In this document: piece after piece, positions 25,157-38,130 of the stretch
Position numbering within the stretch: position 1 is the first letter of the stretch
Layout of the letters: the number at the start of each line of letters is the position of its first letter
From: Micromussa lordhowensis
Lineage: Eukaryota > Cnidaria > Anthozoa > Scleractinia > Lobophylliidae
Direction: 5' to 3'
Length of the DNA: 64,000 nt
Assembly: GCA_964020085.1 (NCBI GenBank)
Contig: OZ026604.1
Coordinates: 21,403,894-21,467,893, forward strand
Program-made: the position numbers and the translations under genes
Notes under the pieces: model-generated
Told to the model about the DNA's origin: nothing
The model's database searches: none
Seen by the model: only the letters and a program-made list of their open reading frames with translations

Positions 25157-25483
25157 CTCTTCCATCCAATCGTTTAATATAGAACCGATCGCTGGACGGA
25201 ACAAAATCTTCAGGTCTGGCTTCTTTGGTGCGGTTGTTCAACTCACATATGCCTTGACTGATGACGTAATTAAAGCCTTGACATCTGACGTCATCGTTAC
25301 ACTTGTCTACACACTTGAACCAGTTTGTAGTCTTCTTGACAATGAAGATATATCCTTTTAACATCATACCACGGATAGAATATTCGCTTCCACACTGCTG
25401 AGCGTCCAGTTTATAAGACACGTGACACATCACAAGCAGCGTGAAGGCCAGACTCACCACCAACCACTGGCTGGATTCTGAAG
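25157..25483 (-). CDS. Gene A exon: PAN/apple domain
   Basis: 327-bp exon with acceptor TTTCACAG and donor GTATTG. Encodes a hydrophobic stretch (VSLAFTLLVMCHVSYKLDA), then QQCGSEYSIRGMMLKGY, CVDKCNDDVRCQGFNYV, CELNNRT and FYIKRL, a PAN/apple module. It is more diverged from B and C than those are from each other, so it is the older paralogue. Confidence 0.75.
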
Positions 25484-26656
25484 CTGTGAAATTTGTATGG
25501 AGAGAAAAAATTGAGCTTTTTGGAGACTACGACAGAAATAAACTGTTAAACAGAAGCAAGCAATGCCCTAACCTAGGAAGCCTCGTCTTTTGTTTCCGTT
25601 CGCAATAGACCTGACCATAAAATGCAGTGCTGATCCAGTTATGTCAAAACATAGTAACTATGGTCAAAACGATGAAATCTGGCTTGACCCACACGTTAAC
25701 ATGTGACGTGGTTGCCATAGCGCTGTCTACTACACTCGCAATAGAGACAGAAGTGTAACTGTTTTATAGGTGATTAATGAACTATCACGGCAGTTTTACA
25801 CAAGAAAATTTTATGATGACAATTTTACGTGATCTTCTCGAATTCTAACTGTATGAAAATATGAAGGGTATTAAATCAACTTGCTTCGGAGGACAGCACG
25901 TAAAAGTCTGCGATTGCCGGACAAACTTGTGGCGCTTGGATTCTTGATCAAATTGAGAGGAAATCGAGATATCCGATTGAAAACCATCTTTTGTTGCAAT
26001 TTCAGATATGCAACTAAACAAAATTTACACAACCCACGCATGAGTAAAAATATAAGCTAAATAAAGGAAAACATACGATTTATCAGGCAGTAGATTTTTG
26101 CAAAGAACTTCCACTGACTCATTTCAAAGAACTTAGCGTATTTGCTTTTTAAAAAACAATCAAACATTATTTACTCTAAGACCAATATCCGAACTCATTA
26201 ATTTGTTTTTTTTTTCCTTAAAACCAAAACTGTAAACTGTAAATTCTTCATCTCTCCTGTTCTATTATAAGACTCGAAACGCTAACGGTTCATTTAGCCT
26301 TCAGTCTCATTCAAACAAGATTATAATAGTATCTCATCGAGAACATACGAACTATACCAAATAAACCAAAAAAAAATTATCTATATTTATATTAATGTAT
26401 TTTATATAATTTTATGTATTTTTATTTATATTGAGAAAAGAAAGACGTTGTTGTTGGTGGTGCTGAGAAGAAGAAGGAATCGAGGATCTACAGTAGAGCC
26501 AACAACAAACTTACCCCGCTTATGAGGCAGAGTTCAGGATTGCATCCAGGTTATTGGTGTATGTAGGTGTTAGGATGCACAAAGTAGGAGAGAGCGCATA
26601 AAACGCGATATAAAGGCTATCAATTAAAATCTAAGGACATACATTGAACTCACCCT

Positions 26657-26727
26657 CCGCTTGAGTCGGACGAAGCATATTGAAATCCAAGACAGAAAAA
26701 CAACGAGTGCAGAAATAGTCACTTTTT
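26657..26727 (-). pseudogene. Gene A signal-peptide exon with lost start codon
   Basis: Aligned with the 70-bp first exons of genes B and C, the ATG position reads GTG (GTGACTATTTCTGCACTC). The hydrophobic stretch that follows is still present (ALVVFLSWISICFV) and a gtgagt donor remains. No in-frame ATG lies just upstream. Either translation starts elsewhere or gene A is decaying. Confidence 0.5.
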
Positions 26728-29105
26728 CACCACAATGGAAGTCTTCAGTTTTCAAGTCTTACTGAAAAACGTTAGGATAGTATTAAGATAGCACTAGCTG
26801 GAGATGTGTAGTGGAGATAGCAGCTTAGTATAAGTCAACACTGTATATTAAAAGTGTCGCTGAAGTTGGCAAACTTGGCAGCTGTGACAGGAGGGCCATT
26901 CAGATCGATTTCTGCTAATGGTAAGTTTGACTTTACCTGCTCTTACTTTGACATTCCGTTCAAATTACCAAGCACGCGAAGGCATAGAAATATCTCAATC
27001 TGCGGGCTTGTAAGCTCCGTTTGAATGAGTTTTATTTTTCTTGCGCGCTGTTTACGGTTGAATGTTTCTTTCAATAAAAGATAAGATTTTTTAATTCTAC
27101 TAAAAGGTCCAAACTTATGTTTTTAACAATCACTTAGCTTAAAACACCCTTGAATTTTCACGACATTTTCCGTGACCATATTAACGTGAATATTGAATAC
27201 ATCATATCTCTGTCAGGATGTCATTATGACTTCAAGCTTAAGCAAGCTTCAAATTAAAAATAAAATAACATATTGTAACGTATGGTAACATTTCGATAAA
27301 AGGGAATATTTTCGAACAGGTTAAAAGTAGGTGAAACGTCATTCAAGTAGCTGAATTTAAATTGATGCTTTTTCCTTTGGCAAACAGATTGTCCGCTTCT
27401 CGTTTTGCCATAGTCATGAAAATTAAAATATTATCAGGCATCAAGTTACCCTTGCAATTTGAATATGACAAACTTTATTTTTTCCGAAAAAATTCGAAAC
27501 AAATGAAAATAAAATTTCCATGCTACATGTTATAATTATTTTCAGTCTGGTTCAGTCTTAACTGTAGATCAACAACCATTGATAAACAATTATTAAACAC
27601 GTTATTTTGCCGGTGACGTTAAAGAGATAAAATAATAAATTTTATTAAAGGAAAAAAGCGGGTTTAAAACCTGGTACTCCTCGAGCAAAGTTAATCCGAT
27701 TCAGAAGAAGGTGCTCAGAAGCACAGAGAAGAAAGAAAGTAGATGGTTTTTTTTTATCAATTATCCAAGAGGGAGCTTAAGCAATGACCATGACGACGCC
27801 ATAAAAGGGAAATGAAAATTTGCCTTTAGCACAAAGACGCCATTTTTCCGCAAAAATCACTGTAAAAATCCGTTAAAATCAAGAAACCAATAACGATAAA
27901 ACTGTTTAAGATAAAATAGAAAGGTTCTATCAATTTTTGAGCTCCATAATACAGGGACAGTAACCAAACTTGTGCACACGAAGCGGATATTCGTTCATTT
28001 CTATGTGGTAGTGGAGACAGTTTACAAAGGCACTACACATGATTCAACATTGAAACCTAAGATCATTTTGTACCTGCTGTTACTGACACACCAATTCACA
28101 GCAGCTGAACCTTACGCTTGTTGCTGCGGGGACAAAATTCTTTCCTTGCAACAGACATTTTTCACAAAAAACCGGCATCTCACACGAGGAAAACTATCGC
28201 TGTCACATATCCACGCTCATCACGTTTCCGAAACATGTCCCATCCCTAAGTATGTGCTGACGTTTATAGTTCTACGATCTGATCCATAAATTACTATTTT
28301 TCAAGTGTTGTTGGAGTCCGAAACCCCGATTTGGTGTTCTTTGTTTGCCGAGATTAGAACTGATTTGACCTCGCTTGCTTCCAACCTTTTGTTGGCAATT
28401 CTCTTGGAGCTAGAACTGTTTTGACTGTTTTACATTGGACAGACTTTCCGAGCGAACTGATATAGCTACAGGTCTTTCATGAGATATGTGAAGCTGCTGA
28501 CATTCAAGACAGACATAGCTGGCTGGTCCAGGTTGATTTAATCCTCGTTTCCGCCTTCTGCTATATACACAGGACTGAATCCATTGTATTTAAGTTGTTC
28601 TTTATAGCTGTTGTTTCAATAGCCGGCCTACCAAACAGTTAACTATTTCCGTTTGACCTCATAGTTTTCCCAATGTTGCCCGCTCATGGCATTTGGCGGG
28701 AAACGTTTCATTGTTAGATGTCATGTGACCATGAACTAGCCAATAAATGGGCGCGCTGTAGCAGGAAAAAACGCCAGCTATATAACAAAGGAAGTTATTG
28801 CCAGTAAAATGTGGATTTGAAATATCGCATTTTCACCACCGTATGAAGTTACCGTTTGTCATAATTGTCTTAAACCACCAAATTAAGGCAAATTATGCGG
28901 AAAACGTCTCCCTTGTTTACGTATGTACATTTTCACTTAAAGTGCCGCTGAAACGAAATTTTTGTATCCTCTTTTCTTCGCCCAATCTATAGTTTTAAAC
29001 GTGCTAATAATCATGGTGAACCTTATTTTTGTAGAGGTGCTGTTTTAGGCTGCCGAAATCGACTTTTTGGAGCAAAACTGTGTCTGGGCTCTGATACCGA
29101 GTTTA

Positions 29106-29671
29106 AAGTGCCCATATCATCAAAATTTTTATTTTCCCATCTGATTCTATGTTTCATGCAAGGAACTTCTGCGAAAACATTTTTCGATTTGGATAAAAAG
29201 CGATTTTTTAATGAAGTCTTAAAAACCTGAAAATCCTATTTTCTTGCAGTCGACCCGTGCCGCTGATCACAGCATCGACATGCTCAGAGTTGTGACGTAG
29301 ATTCAGGAACATGTGAGTTCAGGCTTGACTTATCTCACTTGTTTTACCTCTGTAAATTTAGCTTCGTAGTCCATGCAAAATGCTCCTTTCCTGCATTTTG
29401 TATGAGCTACTAACTTATATTTACAGAGGTAAAACAAGCGAGATGAGTCAAGCCTGAAGTCACGTGTTCCTTAATCTACGTCACAACTCATTCAAAACGA
29501 AGGGAAGCCTGGTGCGAATGGTGGACCAAAATGGCGGCAAATTTGAACGATTTTAAAACTTCTAAAAAAGATTGCATTTTATCCAAATCGAATTTTTCTT
29601 TCGCAGAAGTTCATTGGGTGATATATAGAATCAGATAAGAAAATAAAAAAAAATGACGATATGGGCACTGT
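29106..29671. repeat. Long foldback repeat (MITE-like)
   Basis: Starts 'aagtgcccatatcatc' and ends with the imperfect complement 'gacgatatgggcac'. Internal mirrored blocks include 'gtgacgtagattcaggaaca', 'cttgttttacctctgtaaat' and their complements. About 566 bp. Confidence 0.7.
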
Positions 29672-30704
29672 AAGGATTTTGTGACGTCACTGCACAGGAA
29701 GCGCGATAGATTTTCTCTTGTTTTCATTTGATTTACTCAAGTTCATTCTTCGTATTGTCATAACCTACTGGTTTAAGACCTCGTTATTTCTTTCCAGCCT
29801 TGACAGAAAACACACTATATAGACGTTGTAGGGAGCCAAAGAGTTAAAATTCACCAAAATACATGCGACAGATCAGAACAGGATAATACGCCTTTCGAAC
29901 ATCTTAGTACACGATTGGAAACTGACATCTTTTTATATCTAGAAAAGTCAGTTTCAGTGGCACTTTAAGGGGGGGGGAGGGGAGAGAGAATGGAGAGTAG
30001 ATCTGTCTACTCCCCCCTCCCCCCCCCCCCTCCCCGCACGAAACCAAGAGTGGAATTATAACATGTAGCATAGCATCTTCATTTTTTTACGGAAGAGATG
30101 TTTCTTTTTCGAAAAGGAAGATGAAACGTCGTCGAAAAAATAAAGTGTGTCGCTTTAGAGGAAAGAGTTAGTTATATTTACATTGCAAGCGTAATTTGAC
30201 GTCTGGTAATGTTCTTCCTGGAGTATGGCAAAATTAGAAGCAGTCAATCTGTTTACCAAAGAAAAAGCATCAACTCAAATTCAGTTGCTTGAAAGGCGTA
30301 TAAGTAATTTTTATCTTTTAAAATTTAATTATAAGTTTGAAGTCGAAGTGGCATGAAGTCATGACATATACGTTTTCAATCTTCAGATTAACCCAATCAC
30401 GAACCCATTTAAAAGATATAAAATATTAAGAGGAAAACTAATGAATTAAAATCCTGATGTAGGTTCAACTCTCTCCATAATGCCATAATAACTAAATTAA
30501 CGACTGAATCTTCAATAAAGTATCATAACAAAGATAGGGAACACGGAAAATACCGCGGAAATTCAAGGTTGTTCACTTATTGTTAAAAACAAAACTTTGG
30601 ACTTTTTGAGACGTTTACACCATAGTTTAAAAATCGTATCTTTCATTGGAAAACACATTCAGCCATTGACAGGCGCGCAAGATGGAATTCTCTATTGTAA
30701 GCGT

Positions 30705-30960
30705 AGTTGAAAACCCGTAGAACGAAATAATATTTTGTTCACATTATACGTGTTAATTAAGTGACTTGAACGGGAAGTCTACGTAAGAGCGGGAGGAGTC
30801 AAACTGACATGAACCCAAATAGCTCTAAATTGCAGTGACACAACAGGCCATCTTTTATTACACAGTGTAAAGAACTGTTATTCGACTATGCGTCTCTTCG
30901 AGACTTGAGAACTGAAGACATTCGTTGCGGTGTAAAAATTAATGTTTTTGGGCACCATGG
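30705..30960 (+). pseudogene. Partial duplicate of gene C exon 1 and its 5' flank
   Basis: Repeats 31148-31440 ('gtagttgaaaacccgtagaa', 'tcaaactgacatgaa', 'cattcgttgcggtgtaaaaa') and then breaks inside the signal-peptide codons at a (CATA)n run. The start codon context is altered (aattaatg). Confidence 0.55.
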
Positions 30961-31411
30961 TTTACATACAAATACATACATACATACTTTACTACCACTT
31001 CCCAAAGACGATTTTCAGAAGCACTACAGTTAGGGTAAAAAAATAATTATACAATTAAGCTAAAAATTATATATCAGACTTAAAATAGAGCAATGACATT
31101 AAATAGCAGAACTGGTAAAGTTACTTAAGAGGCGAGACCTAAGGCGGCGTAGTTGAAAACCCGTAGAACAAAATATTTTGTTCACATTATACATGTACGT
31201 GCTACCAAGTTACCGCTTACGGGAAGTCTACGCAAGAGCGGGAGGAGTCAAACTGACATGAACGCAAATAGCTCTAAATGGCAGTGAGACAACAGGCCAT
31301 CTTTTATTACACAGTTTTGACGTGTAAGGAGCTCTTATTTCGACTATACATCTCTTCGAGACTATTTTTACACAAGACTTGAGAGCTGAAGACATTCGTT
31401 GCGGTGTAAAA

Positions 31412-31481
31412 ATGAATGTTTTTGGACTCGTTTTTTTTGTGCCATGGTTTTTAATAATGCCTCGTTCAACGTACGCGGAAG
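31412..31481 (+). CDS. Gene C first exon: signal peptide
   Basis: ATG at 31412, 23 codons plus one base, GAAG/gtgagt donor. Encodes MNVFGLVFFVPWFLIMPRS and TYAEG. Intact, and the likely start of a secreted protein whose later exons are PAN, fibrinogen-like, EGF array and cbEGF. Confidence 0.8.
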
Positions 31482-34152
31482 GTGAGTTCGAAAATGTCGT
31501 TTTATACTCTGCTACTTTGTGAATCCACCAGTTGTGGTGTAACCCACCAGCTGCAACCCTTTGCGCAACCTACCACATGCCTGGGTTGCCATCTCGAACT
31601 CTGTTTCATAAGCGAGTTTGTGTCGTGAGTTTGTTGTTCTCTTCACTTTCATTTCTCGTTGGTTTTCTTCAGTGTACTCCAGTTTTCCCCTCTTTGTAAA
31701 AAAAGCGACATTTTAAATCCCAATTTTGTTCAGAATCCAAGCGCCACAGGTTTGTCAGTCGCAAGACTAGTACGTGCTGCCTTCCGTCTCCAAGAAAGTC
31801 GATTTAATACTCTTAATGTTTTAGTTCAGTACGAATTCTCAAAGATTCCACAAAATTGACAAGTTAAACTTCTCTCGGGTCAAACTGACGCCATATTTCA
31901 TTCAAATGACTCACAAAAACATAGGAAAAATTCGGTATTTTGGATAACATCTATATGTCTTGACTGTTTCTCTTGCGAAAGTAACTTGGACCCTTAATTG
32001 ACAATGCGCGAGGAGTGTAAAAATATGTAAAAGGCGCCTTCTGGGGTACATATTTGGTGCAATTGCTTTTGATAATAATGATGATGATGATTATTTAGGA
32101 AACTAATCTTCTCTTGCGATATTAAAGGTTGCAGGTCAGTCATTTTTGTCTTCTCTGTGTTTAGTGAAAGCTATCTTTCTTTACCACTTTAGGTACTTTA
32201 ATGTCAAAATATACTGCAACAGGCCTCGAGATAAAATATAACAATTTTCAATAATATATCAAGTTCTTGATGCATCGTTTTTCAGAAATATTAGAGAGAT
32301 TAAGTTTGACGTTTACGGCAAACGGCAAACGGCAAAAATGAAACTTTTGCCGTCTGTCTTCAGCTCTCTGTACAGTAGAATCAAAATATTTGTATTTGCA
32401 GTGAATAGTAAGAGACACTTTTCTATTTTTCTATCACTTATTTAAGGGTAACATGAAAAGAATAGAAAAACAGAGGAAATATTTACCGTTGGCCGTCTGC
32501 AGTAAACGTCAGGCTTAAACTCTCTAATATTACCTCTGTTTTTCTATTCTTTTCATGTTACCCTTAAATAAGTGATAGAAAAATAGAAAAGTGTCTCTTA
32601 CTATTCACTGCAAATACAAATATTTTGATTCTACTGTACAGAGAGCTGAAGACAGACGGCAAAAGTTTCATTTTTGCCGTTTGCCGTAAACGTCAAACTT
32701 AATCTCTCTAATATTTAAATACATCAACCCGAATGTATTTGTAATTTGTCCTTCAATTTTGTTGCGCACCTACGAGGCAATTTGCACGAGCCGTTCTCAC
32801 TGAAATGAGCATGCTTGCAATTGGCTACGTTTTTGTTACAGCAATCATTTGTAAAAAGTAAAATTTTGTTCACTTAATACAACGTCGCTGCGGCGTAAAT
32901 TTTTAGGGAGCTGGTGTTGTAACAAAATTTCGAAACAAGTTGCTTGAAAAATAACCCAGTGCAACAACGCCTTTTGACACAATTGGCGACGCATAATCCT
33001 TTACAAAACTTTGTACGACAAATCGTTACATTTATTCATCTTGTAGCGTCGCTAAGTTCTTTAAAACGAATAATCTGTCGACACGCAAAGAGCGACGAAG
33101 AGAAAGGTTGTCAATACCAGCTATTTTCTCACATGAAAAAGGAAAACGGATCTGTAAAATGTGTGTCTACTTTGTATTACATCGCCAAAGAAGATGCTGC
33201 ATTTTTCGTTTCATTAAATAGGTAAGGTGGTTAATCCGACACTCATTGCTTTATGTTTTTTGTGATCTTCGCGGACAGATCTTTCAAAAATCTTCGAGGG
33301 GTAGGAAACGTTGTAGTTCAAACGGCGAATAATCGAAATGCGGGCTTTCTTGTTGTAGCCCTAACAAATCTCTTCTACTGTATGTAATGCTCTTGTTACA
33401 AAATATATCATCTCAATTTAATCATGAACATAAATATGAACTTCATGCCCAAGTTGTTTTGGTTTAGTCTTCTGTTATCAAGGTAATTATCCTTTGCATT
33501 CTGTAGACAAAAAATAAAAACGACATCTTAGGTACTCAAAAGCACTCGACAACTAATAAAGGAAGTTATTGCAACTGAGTAACAGGTGGATTTGAAATAT
33601 CGCATTTTCACCACCATATGAAGTTACCATTTGTCATAACTGTCATAAAACCACCCAATTAAGTCAAATTATGCGGAAAACATTCGTTGTTTTTCGGTCG
33701 TTAGGGCAGTATGCGGTTTTCACTTGAGCAAGCGAACTCGAGTGTTTTCCTTGTGTTCTTTCTTTCTTGCGTATTTGTTGTACTTTTGTGAATTCTTTTT
33801 TTGGAAGCGAGCGATATCTTGGATTCAGTGAGTTGAAGAAAGCGACCAGAAAGCTAAACTGATACGTAAACAAATTTAATCAGGTCTTGTCCAGCGAAAA
33901 CGGCAACGCTACAGGTTATTAATACAACAGGACATCTAAATATTAAACGAATCAGATGTTTTCCGTCCACACACGCTGGAAAAATTTGGAATACGCAACA
34001 ATCACCCGGCGGTCATTTTGGATTTGAGTTTGGGGAAAACTCTGGCAAGGAAATCAATTGATTATCATATGTCATCGTTTTCGAAAAGCCCTGTTTTCAA
34101 AACGTCTTCAAATTCCTCTGGTTTGAAGAGCGTTTCAAAAAGGATTAGAGAG
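31482..34152. other. Intron 1 of gene C, left part
   Basis: Inverted partner of 14.9-16.3 kb with a foldback MITE inserted at 32287-32716. No exon seen. Confidence 0.6.
32287..32716. repeat. Foldback MITE with empty site in the opposite arm
   Basis: 430-bp element starting aatattagagagattaagtt and ending with the complement. Its two halves are near-perfect inverted copies (for example ttttctattcttttcatg and its complement). The matching place in gene B (about 15515) has no insert. Confidence 0.75.
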
Positions 34153-34199
34153 GACGGTAGAGAAAGCTAAAGGAATTACCTAGAGTAAAGAGAACCTTC

Positions 34200-36540
34200 A
34201 TCCTCCAACTGAAGAACAAGTTTCAGGCATTGGCAGATGCTGAGGAGCATACACCGCCTGGCACAAACCACATCAACACCATGTGGGAGAAGATCAGAAT
34301 AGCCTATACACAGACCAGCGAAACCTGCCTGGGACGCCAACAGCAGAAAAGGAAGGAATGGATTGCAGCAGATACATGGCAAGCCACTGAGAACAGGAGA
34401 GCCCTAAAAAAGAAAGTCATGGATACCAGATCCGAGAGGCTGAAAGAGAGATACGGGTGGCAGTACCGAGAAGCAAATCGAGCAGTTAAGAGGATGACGA
34501 AGACAGATAAGAAGGCCTATATAGAAGATCTGGCAAGTCAAGCAGAAGAGGCCGCTCATAGGGGAGAACAAGGACAGGTGTACAAGATCACCAAGCTCGT
34601 CGGCGGTAGGTACCGCAGAGCCACGGACACACCGATTGTGGATAGACAGGGAAGGTTACTCACCACAGAAGCAGAGAAGGAAGCAAGATGGGTAGAGAAG
34701 TGCTGAACAGGAAACTACCAACAACTGAGGCAGAAGTCCAGTATCCTGATACTGACCTAGATGTTAGCACCGCACCGCCAGAGAAAGAAGAAATAATTGC
34801 AGTCATGAGATACCTCAAAAATGGAAAATCCCGACGACAGGACGGCCTTAACGCAGAACTCTTCAAGGCAGAGCCAGAGTTTGCAGCACAAGTTCTTCAG
34901 CCACTTTTTGTAACAATATGGGAGGAGAAACATCTACCCGATGGCTGGGCGGGAGGTGTCATCGTGAAGATTCCGAAGAAAGGAGCCTTGAGCAACTGTA
35001 ACAACTGGAGAGGAATCACCCTTCTGTCTGTTCCTAGCAAGATCCTAGCTAAGCTCATCATCAAGCGGATCTCTCAAGCAGTGGACCAGCAACTTTGACA
35101 AGCACAAGCAGGTTTTAGAAAGGGACGAGGATGTATAGACCAGATCTTCACTCTGCGCAACATCATCGAACAGTGCACTGAATGGCAGAGGCAGTTGTAT
35201 GTCAGTTGTATGTCAGTTGTATGTTGTATGTTGTCAGTTGTATGTTGTATGTCAACTATGTGGATTTTGGGAAGGCCTTCGACAGCATCCTCCACTCCTC
35301 CCAATTCTATTCCTCCCTTTCCCTCCCCAGCCCTACGGCCTGCCACGCAGGCTACCACCGAGAATGTCTATGGCGCATACTCAGGGCATATAGAATTCCA
35401 GCAGATTGTCCTTGTCATTAAGAGCTTCTATTGTAGAGTGGAGAACAGTGAATCCAGCTTTGATGTGAAGACCGGTGTTAGACGAAAATGCCCCATGTCG
35501 GCGTTACTCTTCAACCTGGCGATTGACTGGGTGATGCGGCAAACAACATCAGACCGAATATGGGGCATCAGATGGACCCTCTTGTCAACCCTTGTGTTGT
35601 GTCCCGAACTGGTCGGTGATAAGAAGGATTAAACCGGATTGCATCAAACAACAACGACAACTTTATTCGCCATGATAACTCGTGCTCGACTACTTAACCG
35701 AGAGGGTCTGGGTTTTATCATACAGGAGGGGAACTGGATCCTAATACACTACACCTTGAAGATGTGGATTTCGCCGACTACCTAGCATTACTCTCGCACT
35801 TCCATCAGAACATGCAAAAGAAAACCACTTGTCTCAGCATGTTTGCACAACAAGTAGGCCTGAAGATCAGCCAGAAGAAGACAGAAGTGATGATGCTAAA
35901 TGTCTCAAACCCCTCGCCAGTCAAAGTGTACCGAGAAGATCTTCAGACAACCGAAGAATTCACCTACCTTGGTAGCACTGTAAGACACGATGGTGGAGCA
36001 TGCAGCGACATCAGGAATCGCCTCAACAAGGCCAGAAACGCTTTCAGAATGCTAAACAACGTATGGAAATCATCCGAATACAGCATCGAGACCAAGCTAA
36101 GACTGTACTCGAGCTGCGTAATTTCCACCTTACTGTACGGCTCAGAATGCTGGAGGATGACTTCAAGCCACCTCAACCAACTGTCCACCTTCCATACCAA
36201 GAACCTTCGAAGAATCGTACAAATATTCTGGCCCAAGACCATCTCCAACCAACATCTTTTTGCCCGCTGCCACCAAGACAGCATGAGCACCATCATCATG
36301 TGAAGGCGATGGAGATGGATCGGGCATGTGATGAGAAGAGAGCCAGGCAACATACCCCGCACAGCCCTTCACTGGATACCAGAGGGGAAGCGGAAACGGG
36401 GCCGACCCAAGAACACCTTGCGTCGAACTGTAAAAGGGGAGCTCAAGACTTTCCATCACACCTGGGGGACTGTTCAGAAACTGGCCCAGAACAGACAGGG
36501 GTGGAGTACCTTTGTTGCTGCCCTACATGCCAGCCGGCAT
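34200..36540 (+). pseudogene. LINE reverse transcriptase, broken
   Basis: The frame changes near 34690-34706, and an in-frame TGA at 35096-35098 interrupts 'RISQAVDQQL / QAQAGFRKGRGC'. Recognisable parts: WRGITLLSVPSKILAKLI and AGFRKGRGCIDQIF (RT fingers), YVNYVDFGKAFDS (palm), a FADY in place of the usual FADD (35770), and a C-terminal RGRPKNTLRRTV block. Near 35190-35260 a (GTTGTATGTCA)-type tandem expansion has inserted extra codons. Subfamily not assigned with confidence (RTE-like). Confidence 0.75.
35192..35262. repeat. Short tandem repeat inside the LINE
   Basis: Repeated gttgtatgtca and gttgtatgtt units expanded within the RT coding sequence. Confidence 0.8.
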
Positions 36541-37028
36541 AACGGGCATGAGTAAGTGAGGGAGTAGGCCTAACCGTAGAAATAAAGCCGCGTGTAGAGT
36601 GTGGAGGCAGACTGCGTTTTTCAAGTTTTCTAACAAACTGAAGTAAAATTCAATGATTGCCTCACCAGCCGCTCCCTAGATACAGAGCATTAATGAGATT
36701 GTCTAACGGAGGCAGCACCTTCGGCTTCTGTTTGAGATATTCTAGATTCTTTTGATGTTTCTATTTGATTATCTCTTTGTTTGTGTAGGCCTGGAATTCG
36801 GCGAATACTTTTTAAGTAGAGACCGTCTATTACCTAATTCAAGATTATTATTTTTTTAGTTTTCTTTTAATTTATTTCAAGATTGCTTACAAGAAAGATT
36901 GTGTAATAAGAGATGATGTGTAGTATCGCTGCCATTCACGGCTACCAGAGAGCAAGTTGCTCGATTGCATCTAACTTGAGTAAGAAACATATTATGCAAG
37001 ACTCGATCTTTTTCTCTCCATATGACAG

Positions 37029-37352
37029 TTTCACAACCTGGCACAAGTATGTCTATCACGTTGCTTGTGATCTCTCAGATGTTTTATAAACTGGACGCTC
37101 AACAGTGTATAATACGAGGCGAATATACCATCCACGGCATGATGTTAAAAGGACACACCTTCATCGAGGAGAAGACCGGGATGATCTGGCTTACCTGTTT
37201 AGACAAGTGTGACGATGACGCCAGATGTCAAAGCTTTAACTACGTCATCAGCCAGGGAATATGTGAGTTGAACAACCGCACGAAAGAAGCGAGACCTGAA
37301 GATTTTGTTCCCGACAGCGATCGGTTCTATATTAAACGATTCAGGGAAAGAG
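37029..37352 (+). CDS. Gene C exon: PAN/apple domain
   Basis: 324-bp exon, acceptor ATGACAG and donor GTATTG. Encodes QQCIIRGEYTIHGMMLKGH, CLDKCDDDARCQSFNYV, ICELNNRT and FYIKRF. Very close to gene B's exon (14079-14402) apart from a handful of residues. Confidence 0.85.
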
Positions 37353-37541
37353 GTATTGTTCTTCAGTTGAGTGATCATCTATATCTTTTTTCAAGGAAAG
37401 AACTCTTATCTTAAACAAGCGCGCCCAGACGACTGCGAACAAAGCCCGGGTTTCTTTCGCGAAGAGAGCAAAACAATACTGTTTTGTTATGACAGAACAG
37501 CACTAAAAAAATACAATGTTGTTTGCCTTTTCTATGCTTAG

Positions 37542-37691
37542 TTCCCCTTGGATCCGTTCTCGTGTTGCCAGCTGAGTCATGCGCCGAGATTAGGGCGAGT
37601 GAAGGAGAAGATGCAGTCAGCGGTAACTACTGGTTCGATTCAATTAAACCTGGCGAGGTAGTTCTGGCTCATTGTGACATGTCTAAACTAG
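37542..37691 (+). CDS. Gene C exon: fibrinogen-like N-terminal segment
   Basis: 150-bp exon (VPLGSVLVLPAESCAEIRAS, SGNYWFDSIKPGEVVLAHCDM) between a TTAG acceptor and a gtaact donor. Same length and phase as in genes A and B. Confidence 0.8.
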
Positions 37692-37767
37692 GTAACTAAA
37701 CCTTCGGGGTATTACCTCGATTATTAATTTCAAACCTCTTCCAATAAGACTCCCCAATTAATATTTA

Positions 37768-37850
37768 AGTTGACTTGATAGCTCAGTTGGTAGAGCACTG
37801 CATCGGTATCCCAGAGGTCTTGGGTTCAAATCCAGTGAATCCAAGCCTGA
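37768..37850 (+). repeat. tRNA-derived SINE-like fragment
   Basis: TAGCTCAGTTGGTAGAGC (A-box/D-arm) and GGTTCAAATCC (B-box) are well kept, but the anticodon stem does not pair and the same unit sits at the equivalent place in gene B. Treated as a SINE head rather than a working tRNA. Confidence 0.55.
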
Positions 37851-38016
37851 TTTGTTTTGGTCAGGCTTTAATTTCACAACTGCTTTTAAGTTGCTTTTAA
37901 CTGCGATGATCAATCATGTCTTTTTTTTCTCCGCAGTTCAGATATATTTTCTCAAACATAGCAACGTAAGTTATTGCATTTTAATCCTTTCAATCTCATG
38001 TTGCAAAACTGAACAG

Positions 38017-38130
38017 ATATCGATGATTGTGCAAGTCATCCTTGTAAGAACAATGGGACCTGCACAGACCGAGTGAATGGAGTCAATTGCAGTTGCGCAC
38101 CAGGATTTAATGGCACACAATGTGAAACAG
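38017..38130 (+). CDS. Gene C EGF exon 1
   Basis: 114 bp, phase 1 at both ends, so it can be added or lost without frame change. [20 protein letters not shown] then [17 protein letters not shown]: here GVNC replaces the GFNC of the other copies. Confidence 0.85.

Larger units (their letters stand above)
26728..31411. other. Region between gene A and gene C promoters
   Basis: Two genes point away from each other here. 27.1-27.55 kb is a paralogue of the gene B upstream region; 29.69-31.41 kb is the inverted partner of 16.4-17.8 kb. Also present: a foldback repeat (29106-29671), CT/poly-C tracts near 30000-30035, and an imperfect copy of exon 1 with its upstream at 30705-30960. The block 28790-28910 recurs at 33560-33680. 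No other gene seen. Confidence 0.55.
34153..36587 (+). mobile_element. Non-LTR retrotransposon (LINE), 5' truncated, decayed
   Basis: Absent from the inverted partner at about 14850, which reads 'ggacggaaatagagc' across the site. Short matching flanks (acggtaga left, accgtaga right) may be the target duplication. Confidence 0.75.

Noticed and set aside
27972..28289. 105-aa open frame as a gene
   Set aside because: No recognisable domain, no homologous frame in the paralogous spacer, no splice or promoter support.
32944..33225. 93-aa open frame as a host gene
   Set aside because: Lies in intron 1 of gene C without a domain, and no counterpart frame is kept in the inverted arm.
36000..36542. 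180-aa open frame in the LINE 3' half as a separate protein
   Set aside because: It is out of frame with the recognisable RT and C-terminal RGRPKNTLRR segment; a shadow within a decayed LINE.
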